From NCBI RefSeq assembly GCF_008085905.1, contig NZ_VSFF01000008.1, positions 310,001-374,000 on the forward strand: a stretch of 64,000 bases of DNA, given 5' to 3'. Shown piece by piece: positions 7,761 to 15,432 of the stretch. Position 1 is the stretch's first letter; every line of letters begins with the position of its first letter. Under the pieces are notes generated by a model. The model was not told the DNA's origin, searched no databases, and saw only the letters and a program-made list of their open reading frames with translations. Origin of the DNA: Actinomadura syzygii. GTDB lineage: Bacteria; Actinomycetota; Actinomycetes; Streptosporangiales; Streptosporangiaceae. A program made the translations under genes and the position numbers.

Positions 7761-8195
7761 GTGAAGTTTCGCACCCTCGTCGAGCCGCCCGAACCGATGC
7801 GGGGGCTGGAAGTACCGCCCGAGGTGGTGGAGGCGCTCGGCGGGGGCGCGCGGCCGCCGGTGACGATCACCGTCAACGGGCATTCCTGGAAGAGCCGCGT
7901 CGCGATCATGCGCGGCCGCCACCTGCTCGGCCTCAGCAAGGCCAACCGGGCGGCCGCGGGCGTCGAGATCGGTGACGAGGTCGAGGTCGAACTGGAACTC
8001 GACACCGAGCCGCGCGACGTCGTCGAACCCGCGGACTTCGCCACCGCCCTCGACGCCGACCCCGTCGCCCGCGCCGCCTACGACGCGCTCGCCCCCGGCC
8101 GCAAACGCGAACACGTGCGCGCCGTCGAAAGCGCGAAGAAGCCCGAAACGCGCCAGCGGCGCATCGAAAAGGCCCTCACCACCCTGCGCGGCTGA
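7761..8195 (+). CDS. DUF1905/YdeI (bacteriocin-protection-like) protein
   Basis: 144 aa. The N-terminal DUF1905 beta-barrel part (VTITVNGHSWKSRVAIMRGRHLLGLSKANR, given as a span of residues ~33-62) is followed by the YdeI/OmpD-associated helical tail (DPVARAAYDALAPGRKREH, ETRQRRIEKALTTLRG). Such proteins are widespread and poorly understood; E. coli YdeI is linked to stress and cationic-peptide resistance. ATG follows CAAGGAGAAAGCC. Ends convergently to the STAS gene with a shared hairpin between. No link to the catabolic cluster is apparent. Confidence 0.75.
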   Translation: MKFRTLVEPPEPMRGLEVPPEVVEALGGGARPPVTITVNGHSWKSRVAIMRGRHLLGLSKANRAAAGVEIGDEVEVELELDTEPRDVVEPADFATALDADPVARAAYDALAPGRKREHVRAVESAKKPETRQRRIEKALTTLRG

Positions 8196-8222
8196 ATCCC
8201 GGAACAGACGACTCCGCCACCT

Positions 8223-8245
8223 CCTGCGGCCGACCACCCCGCAGG
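8223..8245. terminator. Bidirectional hairpin between convergent genes
   Basis: Perfect 7-bp stem CCTGCGG / CCGCAGG with a 9-nt loop in the 58-nt gap between convergent stops. Confidence 0.5.
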
Positions 8246-8253
8246 TCGTGGGG

Positions 8254-8640
8254 TCAGGCCAAGTCGGGGGAGGGGCGGCGGGAGCCGTTCTCCAGCCAGC
8301 GCACGGCGGTTTCGAGGTCGGGTTGCAGGTGGACGCCGAAGTCCAGGCCGGTCATGGTGAAGACGCGGTGGACGCGGTCCCGTAGCCCGGCGGCGACCAG
8401 GCTGATGCCGCGGGTGTGGGCGCGCTGGTAGGCCCGCGCGAAGCAGTTCAGGCCGCTGGAGTCGCAGAAGTCGACGTGGGCCATGTCCACGATCACCGCC
8501 AGGCGGGTCGCGGTGATGGCCTGGTCCAGCTGCTCGGCCAGGGCGGGGTGCGTGTGGTAGTCGATCGATCCGGAAACACTGACCAGGGCGTAGCCGGCCA
8601 GGTCGGACACCTGGACGGTCAGTTCGGGTTCAGCGGCCAC
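8254..8640 (-). CDS. STAS-domain anti-anti-sigma factor
   Basis: 128 aa, single STAS domain (SpoIIAA/RsbV/BldG fold). It shows the phospho-acceptor context VDFCDSSGLNCFARAY, with Ser in the expected helix-cap position, and the GLRDRVHRVFTMTGLD segment. Such proteins bind and release anti-sigma kinases depending on phosphorylation. Its ATG lies inside the end of the upstream winged-helix gene (11-nt overlap), so the two are co-translated. No RsbW-like kinase is in the window, so the partner must be elsewhere. Confidence 0.88.
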   Translation of the reverse strand: MAAEPELTVQVSDLAGYALVSVSGSIDYHTHPALAEQLDQAITATRLAVIVDMAHVDFCDSSGLNCFARAYQRAHTRGISLVAAGLRDRVHRVFTMTGLDFGVHLQPDLETAVRWLENGSRRPSPDLA

Positions 8641-9076
8641 GGGGGTCTGCCTGTTCTGGGAAGTGAACGGGGGATTGCGGAGCGGCGGCGTCGGTGCCGG
8701 TGCCCGGGCCGGTGGGGCCTGGGCCGGCGGTGCGGGGATCGGCGGGGCGCGCTTCGTCGTGGTCGGCGAACAGGGTGATGAGCGCGTCGACGCGCTGGTC
8801 GGCTTCGGTGGGGTGACGGAACGGCTGGTCAGGGGCGACGGTGTAGGTGTTGCGGCGGCCGACGCGGTGGCGGGTCAGGTACCCGGCGTCGACGAGGTCG
8901 TTGATGATCAGCTGGGCGGCGCGCTCGGTGATGTCGATGCCGTGGGAGATGTCGCGGATGCGGATCTCGGGGTCGCGGGCGATCGTGATCAGGACGCGGG
9001 CGTGGTTGGTCAGGAACGTCCAGCCCTTGCCGTCCGGGGACTCCACACGGATCACCCTTCGGGAGATGTGCGACAC
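8630..9076 (-). CDS. Winged-helix (MarR-like) regulator paired with the STAS protein
   Basis: 148 aa. Residues ~22-90 form a winged helix: HARVLITIARDPEIRIRDIS, then ITERAAQLIINDLVDAGYLT and RVGRRNTYTV as the wing. The C-terminal ~50 residues are Pro/Ala/Gly-rich and look disordered. Similar small HTH proteins accompany STAS or sensor genes in streptomycetes, often with unknown effectors. Overlap with the STAS gene argues for a joint switch. ATG 9076 was kept; the ribosome site is weak. Confidence 0.65.
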   Translation of the reverse strand: MSHISRRVIRVESPDGKGWTFLTNHARVLITIARDPEIRIRDISHGIDITERAAQLIINDLVDAGYLTRHRVGRRNTYTVAPDQPFRHPTEADQRVDALITLFADHDEARPADPRTAGPGPTGPGTGTDAAAPQSPVHFPEQADPRGR

Positions 9077-9527
9077 GTTAACACGAAGAAATTTTCAGGT
9101 AATCGACTGCACCTTTAGGGAGGATACCGGCCCCGGGCCGGTCCCGCATCACCTGGACCGGAGGAAGTTACCAGAGGGTTCGCCCGCCCAGGAGCCAGAC
9201 GCCCGCACGGCGCTGACACACGGGGCTCTCGGTCCGGCGGATCTCCGCGCGTTCGCCGCCGACGTCGTAGCCTGCTGAAGAGGGCTTCGGGTGGAGGCTC
9301 GCGCGCCCTCGTCTTACGACCCGCGTCTTACCGGCCCGCCGCTCGGCGGACGAGCGGCGGACGGCTCGTATGCTGATAGTATGCAATACATCGAGGAGGG
9401 GCAGGGGTCAAATCGCTTAACGATGATCCTAGATCCTCCGATCGAGGGTCTATGTCGGAGGGCGACGGTACGGCCGCCGGCCGTGCGCGGTGGACCCCGG
9501 CATCCTTACGGAAGAGGTCTGACGTCG
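9077..9527. other. 451-nt intergenic region
   Basis: No convincing gene. It contains a GC palindrome near 9130-9142 (CCGGCCCCGGGCCGG) and the first copy of the cluster operator at 9368-9387; the rest is featureless to my reading. It serves as the leader of the GntR gene. Confidence 0.6.
9368..9387 (+). promoter_or_regulatory. Cluster operator, copy 1 (before GntR gene)
   Basis: GTATGC TGATA GTATGC AAT. 140 nt upstream of the regulator's start codon, consistent with autoregulation. Confidence 0.7.
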
Positions 9528-10250
9528 ATGACACAATCCGGTAGCGGCTCCGATGTGACGCCCATGCTGGCGCGCCTCGCCCTCTCCTCGGACGGGCAGG
9601 CGCCCTCCCGGGGCAACATGCCCGAGGCGGTGGCCGGAGCGCTGCGCGAGGCGATCCTGGACGGGACCCTCCCGCCCGGCACCTGGCTGCGCGAGGCGGA
9701 GATCGCGCGCGAGTTGAAGGTCAGCCGGACGCCCGTCCGCGACGCGTTCCGGATCCTCGTCGCCGAGGGCCTGGTCAACATCAACGCCAACCAGGGCGCG
9801 TCGGTCGCGCCCATAACCAGTGACGACGTCCTGGAGCTGTACGCGTTCCGCGAGGCGCTGGAGGGGCTCGCCGCCCGGCTGGCCGCGCGCCGGCCCTCGC
9901 GCCAGTGCCTGGAGGCGTTCTCCAAGCTGATCGCCGAGATGAAGCGCGTCGGCGAGGCGGGCGAGATCCGCGAGCTGTCCAAGCTGAACTTCGACTTCCA
10001 CGCGATCGTGCGGGACGCGGCCGGCAACCGCTACCTCGAACGGTCGCTCACCCATGTGCACAACGCCGCGCGCCGGTTCCCCGACCCGACGCTCGGACTG
10101 CCCGGCCGGGTCGAGGAGTCGATCGCCGAGCACGTGGCGCTCGCCGACGCCATCAGCCAGGGCGACGGCGCCAAGGCCGAACGGCTCGCCATCGAGCACA
10201 TGCGGCACCTGTCCGAGTTGCGCATCCGAATGCTGCTGCAGCCCAGCTGA
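9528..10250 (+). CDS. GntR-family regulator, FCD (FadR) subfamily
   Basis: 240 aa. GntR winged helix at about 33-100 (AVAGALREAILDGTLPPG, LREAEIARELKVSRTPVRDA, VNINANQGASV). FCD ligand domain at about 105-235, with the metal-site pattern D-x3-H / H / H visible in LNFDFHAIVRDAAG, SIAEHVALADAI and AIEHMRHLSEL. FCD regulators typically sense organic acids, and many repress catabolic operons. ATG 9528 has AAGAGG ~11 nt upstream; the frame extends to 9291 but without a better start. A copy of the cluster operator precedes it, so I regard it as the most likely regulator of the 9-47 kb regulon (inference). Confidence 0.9.
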   Translation: MTQSGSGSDVTPMLARLALSSDGQAPSRGNMPEAVAGALREAILDGTLPPGTWLREAEIARELKVSRTPVRDAFRILVAEGLVNINANQGASVAPITSDDVLELYAFREALEGLAARLAARRPSRQCLEAFSKLIAEMKRVGEAGEIRELSKLNFDFHAIVRDAAGNRYLERSLTHVHNAARRFPDPTLGLPGRVEESIAEHVALADAISQGDGAKAERLAIEHMRHLSELRIRMLLQPS

Positions 10251-10746
10251 CGCTCCCGATGCACCGTGGTGAGCCCGCGCCGGATCCGCTCCTCCTGGAC
10301 GGGCTCAACCACCAAGCCGACTCTGCTCCACCCAGCAGTGCTCGTCCTCTGACTCTCTGCCGATTTCCTTAAGCACCCCGCCACGCATACCCTCCCGGCG
10401 CGCCGACCGCCGCTCAGCCGGGCTCGATCACGTCCGCGCGGGAAGCGCCGGAACGGCCGCGGCCATGACGACGGCCCGCACGCGGGGGCGCCGCCGCCGA
10501 GGATCGTCTCCGGCCGGACTCCCGGTCCCTGTACCGGCACCCGCCTGATCACATACAGTCTGGATACCACTCTTCGGAGAACAGGTGCCGGTCGGGCGAA
10601 TCCGCCCGCTTCGGGGGACGCCGCGCATGCTCCCGATCGCGCATGTTCGCGCAGCTGATCGCACGGCACTAGGCAACGCCCTCGCGGTTGTATACTGTTA
10701 GCATGTAATCGTGGTCGTGATCGCGTAGGAGAGGGGACTGTTCCAG
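10251..10746. other. 496-nt intergenic region
   Basis: No gene supported; the short minus-strand frames lack ribosome sites. A weak operator-like string (ACATAC AGTCT GGATAC) lies at 10552-10568, and the good copy at 10690-10709. Confidence 0.55.
10690..10709 (+). promoter_or_regulatory. Cluster operator, copy 2 (before ThDP enzyme)
   Basis: GTATAC TGTTA GCATGT AAT, 37 nt before the start codon. Confidence 0.75.
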
Positions 10747-12405
10747 ATGAAGGTGTACGAGGCACTGGCGCGCGCGTTCGTGGCCGAGGGCACGAACGCG
10801 GTGTTCACGATGATGGGCGATGCCAACATGTTCTGGCTCGGCGCGCTGGACCGGCTCGGCGTGCGGCAGCTTGAGGTGCGGCACGAGGGCGCGGGCCTGG
10901 CCATGGCCGACGGGTGGGCGCGCACCGACGGCCAGCCCGGCGTGTGCTCGACCACCAGCGGTCCGGGCGTCGCCCAGCTCGCGACGACGTTGCTGGTCGC
11001 CTCGCGTGCGCGGACCCCGCTCGTCGTCTTCGTGGGCGAGGCGCCGCTCGGCGACGAGTCCTACGTCCAGCGGCTGGACCAGAAGCGGTTCGCCGAGGCA
11101 TGCGAGTCGGGCTTCGTGCACCTGCCGAAGGCCGAGAACGCCTACGAGGCCGTCCAGACGGCGTTCTACCTGGCGCGCACCGAGTCGCGTCCGATCCTGC
11201 TTTCGGCTCCGATGAACATCCAGCAGCAGGCATTCGACGACGACGAGGAGTACACGCCCTCCACCGCGCTGCTCGCACGCGCCAAGCCGCCGTTCCCGCA
11301 CCCCGACTCGATCGCCGAGGCCGCGGACATCCTGGTGGGCGCCGAGCGTCCGGTCATCATCGTCGGACGCGGCGCCGTCCGCTCGGGCGCCGGCGACGCC
11401 GTGCTGCGGCTGGCCGAGAGCACGGGCGCGATCCTCGCCACCACGCAGCAGGTCAAGACCTGGCTGGTCGACAAGGACGAGTTCCACGTGGGCATCTCCG
11501 GGCTGTACTCCACCAAGACCGCCATGGAGCTGTTCCAGGAGTGCGACGCCGTCGTCGCCGTCGGCGCCGGACTGAACAAGTACACGACCGAGCACGGCTA
11601 CCTGTACCCGGGCGCGCGGTTCATCCAGATCGACTCCAAGCCGCACGTGGTGATGGGCGACGGCCGGTCGGCCGACGTGTTCGTCCACGCCGACGCCACG
11701 CTGGGCGTGCAGGAGCTGAACCGCGTCCTCGCCGAGCGGGGCCACCACCAGACGGGCTACCGCACGCCGGAGGTCAAGGAGCGGCTGACCACCGCGTTCG
11801 AGGACCCGCAGGAGTACGAGCTCGAACCCGGCACGCTCGACCCGCGCGACATCTGCCGCCTGCTGGACGAGCGCATCCCGAGCGACATCGGCCTGATCAT
11901 CGGGGGCGGGCAGAACATCTGCTTCTCGACGATCCTGATGACCAAGCCGCGCCGCTACGTGCTGGCGAACCAGCACTTCGGCTGCATCGGCCAGGGCCTC
12001 ACCACCGCGATCGGCGCCGTGGTGGCCACCGAGGACAGGCCCGCCTTCCTCGTCGAGGGCGACGCCGGCTTCATGATGCACCTGAACGAGTTCGACACCG
12101 CCGTCCGCTACGGCCTGCCGCTGCTGATCGTGATCTTCAACGACCAGCTGCTCGGCGCGGAGTACCACAAGGCCGTGGCCAAGGGCGGGCTCAACCCCGA
12201 CCTCGCCCGCGTCGCGACGCCGGACCTCGGCGCGGTCGGACGCGCGATGGGCGGCGGCGGCGCGCTCGCCACCGACCTGGACGCGCTGAGCGCGGCGGTC
12301 GACGAGTGGCTCGCCGACCCCAAGCCGACGATCATCGACGCGCGCATCTCCGAGAAGGTCATCAGCATCCCCTACCGCCGCCTGCACTTCGGTCAGGAGG
12401 CCTGA
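10747..12405 (+). CDS. Thiamine-diphosphate enzyme of the acetolactate synthase/2-oxoacid decarboxylase superfamily
   Basis: 552 aa with the three-domain layout. N-terminal Pyr domain with the catalytic Glu (VRHEGAGLAMADGWAR, about residue 41) and TTSGPGVAQLATTLL; middle domain (RPVIIVGRGAVRSGAGDAVL, about 200-330); C-terminal PP domain (about 370-530) with the diphosphate motif GDAGFMMHLNEFDTAVRYG...FND. GDG is changed to GDA. Superfamily members decarboxylate 2-oxo acids or oxalyl/2-hydroxyacyl-CoA, or ligate pyruvate; the substrate cannot be read. GGAGAGGGGA ribosome site before ATG. A single-gene unit between a cluster operator and a very strong hairpin. A second, only distantly similar ThDP enzyme is at 40018. 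Confidence 0.88.
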   Translation: MKVYEALARAFVAEGTNAVFTMMGDANMFWLGALDRLGVRQLEVRHEGAGLAMADGWARTDGQPGVCSTTSGPGVAQLATTLLVASRARTPLVVFVGEAPLGDESYVQRLDQKRFAEACESGFVHLPKAENAYEAVQTAFYLARTESRPILLSAPMNIQQQAFDDDEEYTPSTALLARAKPPFPHPDSIAEAADILVGAERPVIIVGRGAVRSGAGDAVLRLAESTGAILATTQQVKTWLVDKDEFHVGISGLYSTKTAMELFQECDAVVAVGAGLNKYTTEHGYLYPGARFIQIDSKPHVVMGDGRSADVFVHADATLGVQELNRVLAERGHHQTGYRTPEVKERLTTAFEDPQEYELEPGTLDPRDICRLLDERIPSDIGLIIGGGQNICFSTILMTKPRRYVLANQHFGCIGQGLTTAIGAVVATEDRPAFLVEGDAGFMMHLNEFDTAVRYGLPLLIVIFNDQLLGAEYHKAVAKGGLNPDLARVATPDLGAVGRAMGGGGALATDLDALSAAVDEWLADPKPTIIDARISEKVISIPYRRLHFGQEA

Positions 12406-12430
12406 GCCCGCGCCGCGGGACCGGAGGGCC

Positions 12431-12480
12431 ACGACGGCGGGCCGCCGCGATCGACGGATGTCGCGGCGGCCCGTCGTCGT
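12431..12480 (+). terminator. Strong terminator after ThDP gene
   Basis: 20-bp arms (12431-12450 and 12461-12480) with one mismatch around a 10-nt loop; begins 26 nt after the stop. Confidence 0.85.
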
Positions 12481-12532
12481 CCCCGGCGGTCCCGGCGGTC
12501 CCGGCTGCCGCGGGGCAGAACGAGATGGGATT

Positions 12533-12552
12533 GCATACTCGTGGAATATAAT
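12533..12552 (+). promoter_or_regulatory. Cluster operator, copy 3 (before CaiB/CitE operon)
   Basis: GCATAC TCGTG GAATAT AAT. The second half plus AAT contains TATAAT, a perfect -10 hexamer (12547-12552), so binding here would block RNA polymerase. Confidence 0.75.
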
Positions 12553-12596
12553 CTGGGCGGACGCGCCCGCCCGGCAGAGCCGAAGGAAGATCTGCC

Positions 12597-13820
12597 ATGA
12601 ACGCACCGGCCGGAAGCGCCGATCGACAGGCTCCCGGCGGCCCGCTGTCGGGCATCCGCGTCCTGGATCTGGGATTCGTCTACGCGGCGCCCATCGCCGC
12701 GATGCTGCTGGGCGACTACGGCGCGGACGTCATCAAGATCGAGAGCCCGGCCGGGGACCCGGCCCGCACCCACGGCTGGACGAAGGACGGCCACGGCCTG
12801 TGGTGGAAGGTGATCGGCCGCAACAAGCGCACGGCGACCCTGGACCTGCGCACCCCGGCGGGCCAGGACGTGCTGCGGCGCTTCGTCGCGCGGGCCGACG
12901 TGCTGGTCGAGAACTTCCGCCCCGGCGTGCTGGAGTCGTGGGGCCTCGGGCCCGAGCGGCTCCATGAGATCAACCCGGGCCTGGTGATGCTGCGCGTGTC
13001 AGGCTTCGGGCAGACGGGCCCGTACGCCGAGCGCCGCGCCTTCGGCACGCTCGCCGAGGCGATGAGCGGGTTCGCGCACCAGACCGGCCCGGCGGACGGG
13101 CCGCCCACCCTTCCGCCGTTCGGGCTGGCCGACGGCGTCGCCGGGGTCGCCGGCGCGCTGGCCGTGGCGCTCGCGCTGTACCACCGGCAGCGGACCGGGC
13201 GCGGCCAGGTCGTCGACGTCTCGCTGCTGGAGCCGCTGCTCGGGATCCTCGGGCCCGCCGTCTCGGTCTTCGACCAGCTCGGCGTCGTCCCGTCCCGCAA
13301 CGGGAACCGCTCGCCCAACAACGCCCCGCGCAACCTCTACGAGACGCGGGACGGCCGCTGGGTCGCCGTGTCGGCGAGCGCGACGTCGATCGCGCGGCGG
13401 GTGATGCGCCTGGTCGGGCACGAGGAGGTGACCCGTGAGCCGTGGTTCGACAAGGCCGGCGAGCGGGCCGCGCGCGCGGACCTGCTCGACGCGGTCGTCG
13501 CCGACTGGATCAGGGAGCGCGACATGGCGGACGTGCTCACCGCCTTCACCGACGCGGAGGCGGCGATCGTCCCGATCTACGACGTGAGCGAGCTGGTCGC
13601 GGACAAGCACGTCCAGGAGCGCGAGACCGTCACCCGGGTGCCGGACGAGGACCTCGGCCCGCTGCTCATGCAGAACGTGATGTTCCGGCTCTCCGAGACG
13701 CCGGGCGGGATCCGCTCGACCGGACGGCGGCTCGGCCAGGACAACGACGACGTCTACTCCGGCCTGCTCGGGATGTCGGCCGACGAGATCGAGCGGTTGC
13801 GACTGGAAGGGGTGATCTGA
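12597..13820 (+). CDS. CaiB/BaiF (class III) CoA-transferase
   Basis: 407 aa, normal length. N-terminal GIRVLDLGFVYAAPIAAMLLGDYGADVIKIE (residues ~20-50), RNKRTATLDLRTPAGQ, VENFRPGVLESWGLG. The catalytic Asp is expected in PFGLADGVAGVAGAL (about residue 177), followed by the invariant RTGRGQVVDVSLLE. These enzymes move CoA between carboxylates (formate, succinate, carnitine or itaconate types) without free thioester hydrolysis. Coupled by a 1-nt overlap to a CitE-type lyase, a combination known from citramalate/itaconate-type pathways, though no hydratase is in this operon. Substrate open. Confidence 0.9.
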   Translation: MNAPAGSADRQAPGGPLSGIRVLDLGFVYAAPIAAMLLGDYGADVIKIESPAGDPARTHGWTKDGHGLWWKVIGRNKRTATLDLRTPAGQDVLRRFVARADVLVENFRPGVLESWGLGPERLHEINPGLVMLRVSGFGQTGPYAERRAFGTLAEAMSGFAHQTGPADGPPTLPPFGLADGVAGVAGALAVALALYHRQRTGRGQVVDVSLLEPLLGILGPAVSVFDQLGVVPSRNGNRSPNNAPRNLYETRDGRWVAVSASATSIARRVMRLVGHEEVTREPWFDKAGERAARADLLDAVVADWIRERDMADVLTAFTDAEAAIVPIYDVSELVADKHVQERETVTRVPDEDLGPLLMQNVMFRLSETPGGIRSTGRRLGQDNDDVYSGLLGMSADEIERLRLEGVI

Positions 13821-14650
13821 TGCTGCGCAGCTACCTGTTCGCACCCGGGCACCGTGCCGACGTGCTCCTCAAGGCGATCGCGAGCGAGGCCGACGCGGTG
13901 ATCCTCGACCTCGAGGACGCCGTGCCCCGGGACCGGAAGGAGCAGGCGCGCTGGAACGTGGCCGCCGCCCTCGCCGACGCGCCGGACCGCGCCGCCCGGG
14001 TCCGGATCAACGAGGCGCGCGGCGCGGACGCGGAGCGCGACCTCGCCGCGCTGCCCGCAGGGTCGTTCGGCATCCGGGTGCCGAAGGTGGAGGCGCCCGA
14101 GGACCTGGCCTGGGTCGCCGAGCGCCGTCCGGGCACTCCGCTGACGGCCGCGCTGGAGTCGGCGCGCGGGATAGCGATGGCCGCCGAGATCGCCGCGTCG
14201 GGCCTGTGCTCGTCGGTGTCGATCGGCGGCATGGACCTGCGGCGCGACCTGTCGCTCGGCGCGGGCGAGATGCCCATGCTCGCGTCCCGCGGCGCCGTGG
14301 TGCTGGCCGCGAGAACCGCCGGGCTGCCCGCGCCGGTCGACGGCGTCTACCCCTACCTGGACGACGAGGCCGGCTTGCGCCGCGAGGCCGAGCACGTGCG
14401 CGACCTCGGCTTCTTCGGCAAGGCGGCGATCCATCCGAAGCAGCTCCCGGTGATCCACGACGTCTTCACGCCGTCCGCCGACGAGGTCGCCTGGGCGCGC
14501 GGGATCCTCGGCGCCTTCGAGGACGCCGCGGGCGGACCGGCCAGGACGGACGCGGGCGAGTTCGTCGACCGCCCGGTGGCCCGCCGCGCCCGCGCGCTGC
14601 TCGACCTGCACGAGCGGCTGACCGGCCGGCCCGTTCCATCCGCTCGATGA
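13820..14650 (+). CDS. HpcH/HpaI (CitE-type) acyl-CoA lyase/aldolase
   Basis: 276 aa TIM-barrel lyase resembling CitE, citramalyl-CoA lyase and malyl-CoA thioesterase. Conserved pieces: RSYLFAPGHRADVLLKA, DAVILDLEDAVPRDRKEQAR (acidic Mg site), RINEARG (substrate Arg), TAALESARGI (metal Glu) and SIGGMDLRRDLSL (metal Asp). It ends with KAAIHPKQLPVI. Family chemistry cleaves a 3-hydroxyacyl-CoA such as citramalyl-CoA into acyl-CoA plus a 2-oxo acid. Starts on the A of the CaiB stop TGA (TGATG) and ends in an ATGA overlap with the next gene, so the three genes are one translational unit. The CaiB partner would supply the CoA ester. Confidence 0.88.
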   Translation: MLRSYLFAPGHRADVLLKAIASEADAVILDLEDAVPRDRKEQARWNVAAALADAPDRAARVRINEARGADAERDLAALPAGSFGIRVPKVEAPEDLAWVAERRPGTPLTAALESARGIAMAAEIAASGLCSSVSIGGMDLRRDLSLGAGEMPMLASRGAVVLAARTAGLPAPVDGVYPYLDDEAGLRREAEHVRDLGFFGKAAIHPKQLPVIHDVFTPSADEVAWARGILGAFEDAAGGPARTDAGEFVDRPVARRARALLDLHERLTGRPVPSAR

Positions 14651-15360
14651 CACCGTCGCCTGTGCGGCGGGCGCTCGTTCTGCTGCGGCACGGGCACAGC
14701 ACGGGCAACGGCGCGGACGCCTTCAGCGGGTGGCTCGACGTGCCCCTGAGCGAGCGCGGACGGCGGGACGCGGCGCGGGCGGGGGAGCTGATCGCGGCGC
14801 ACGGCGTGGTCCCGCGGGTGATCCACACCTCGGGCCTGTCGCGCGCGATCGCGACCGCCGAACTGGCCGCGGCGGGCTCGGGGGCCGTCGACGCGGACGT
14901 CCGGCGCAGCTGGCGGCTCAACGAGCGCCATTACGGCGTGCTGCAAGGCCGGTCCCGCGCCGAGGTGCGAGCCGAGGCGGGGGACGAGCTGTTCGCCTGC
15001 TGGCGGCGGTCGTACGAGCACGCGCCGCCGGGCGGCGAGTCGCTGGCGGACGTCCGCCGGCGGCTCCTGCCGTACTGGCACTCCGCCGTCGCGCCGGGCG
15101 TCGCGCGGGGCGAGGTCACGCTCGTCGTGGCGCACGGCAACAGCCTTCGCGCGCTGTGCATGTACCTCGACGGCCTCGACGCGGACGAGGTCGCCCGGCT
15201 CAATATCCCGACCGGTGTGCCGTTTGTATACGAGTTCGACGAAGGGTTCCGTCCATTTCCTCGGGGCGGCCGCTATCTCGACCCGGAGGCCGCCCGCGCG
15301 GGGATCGCGGAGGTGCTGGCCCAGGGCGGAGCACCAGGAGAAACCTTGACGTTCGGCTGA
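14647..15360 (+). CDS. Histidine phosphatase/2,3-BPG-dependent phosphoglycerate-mutase-like protein
   Basis: 237 aa. The GpmA-type layout is intact: LLRHGHSTGNGADAFSGWLD with the catalytic His, LSRAIATAELA, WRLNERHYGVLQG, RRSYEHAPPGGESLADV and VVAHGNSLRALCMYL with the second His. These match bona fide phosphoglycerate mutases, yet the gene is locked by an ATGA overlap into an acyl-CoA operon. Either a moonlighting extra GpmA or a phosphatase for a pathway phosphoester. True substrate unknown. Confidence 0.85.
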   Translation: MTPSPVRRALVLLRHGHSTGNGADAFSGWLDVPLSERGRRDAARAGELIAAHGVVPRVIHTSGLSRAIATAELAAAGSGAVDADVRRSWRLNERHYGVLQGRSRAEVRAEAGDELFACWRRSYEHAPPGGESLADVRRRLLPYWHSAVAPGVARGEVTLVVAHGNSLRALCMYLDGLDADEVARLNIPTGVPFVYEFDEGFRPFPRGGRYLDPEAARAGIAEVLAQGGAPGETLTFG

Positions 15361-15381
15361 TCCCGTCTCTAGGCTGACGCT

Positions 15382-15401
15382 GCATACAAATAGCATGCAA
15401 C
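15382..15401 (+). promoter_or_regulatory. Cluster operator, copy 4 (before PrpD operon 1)
   Basis: GCATAC AAATA GCATGC AAC, 31 nt before the TTG start of the first PrpD gene. Confidence 0.75.
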
Positions 15402-15432
15402 TTCCATACGGCCCGCGAGAGGTGGCTTCGGC

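Noticed and set aside
9168..9386. Small minus-strand frame of 72 codons upstream of gntR
   Set aside because: Arg-rich, no ribosome site, overlaps the operator; not supported as a gene.
10552..10568. ACATAC AGTCT GGATAC as another cluster operator
   Set aside because: Correct spacing but weaker halves, no following AAT, and 178 nt from the next gene; copy 2 at 10690 is the better site.
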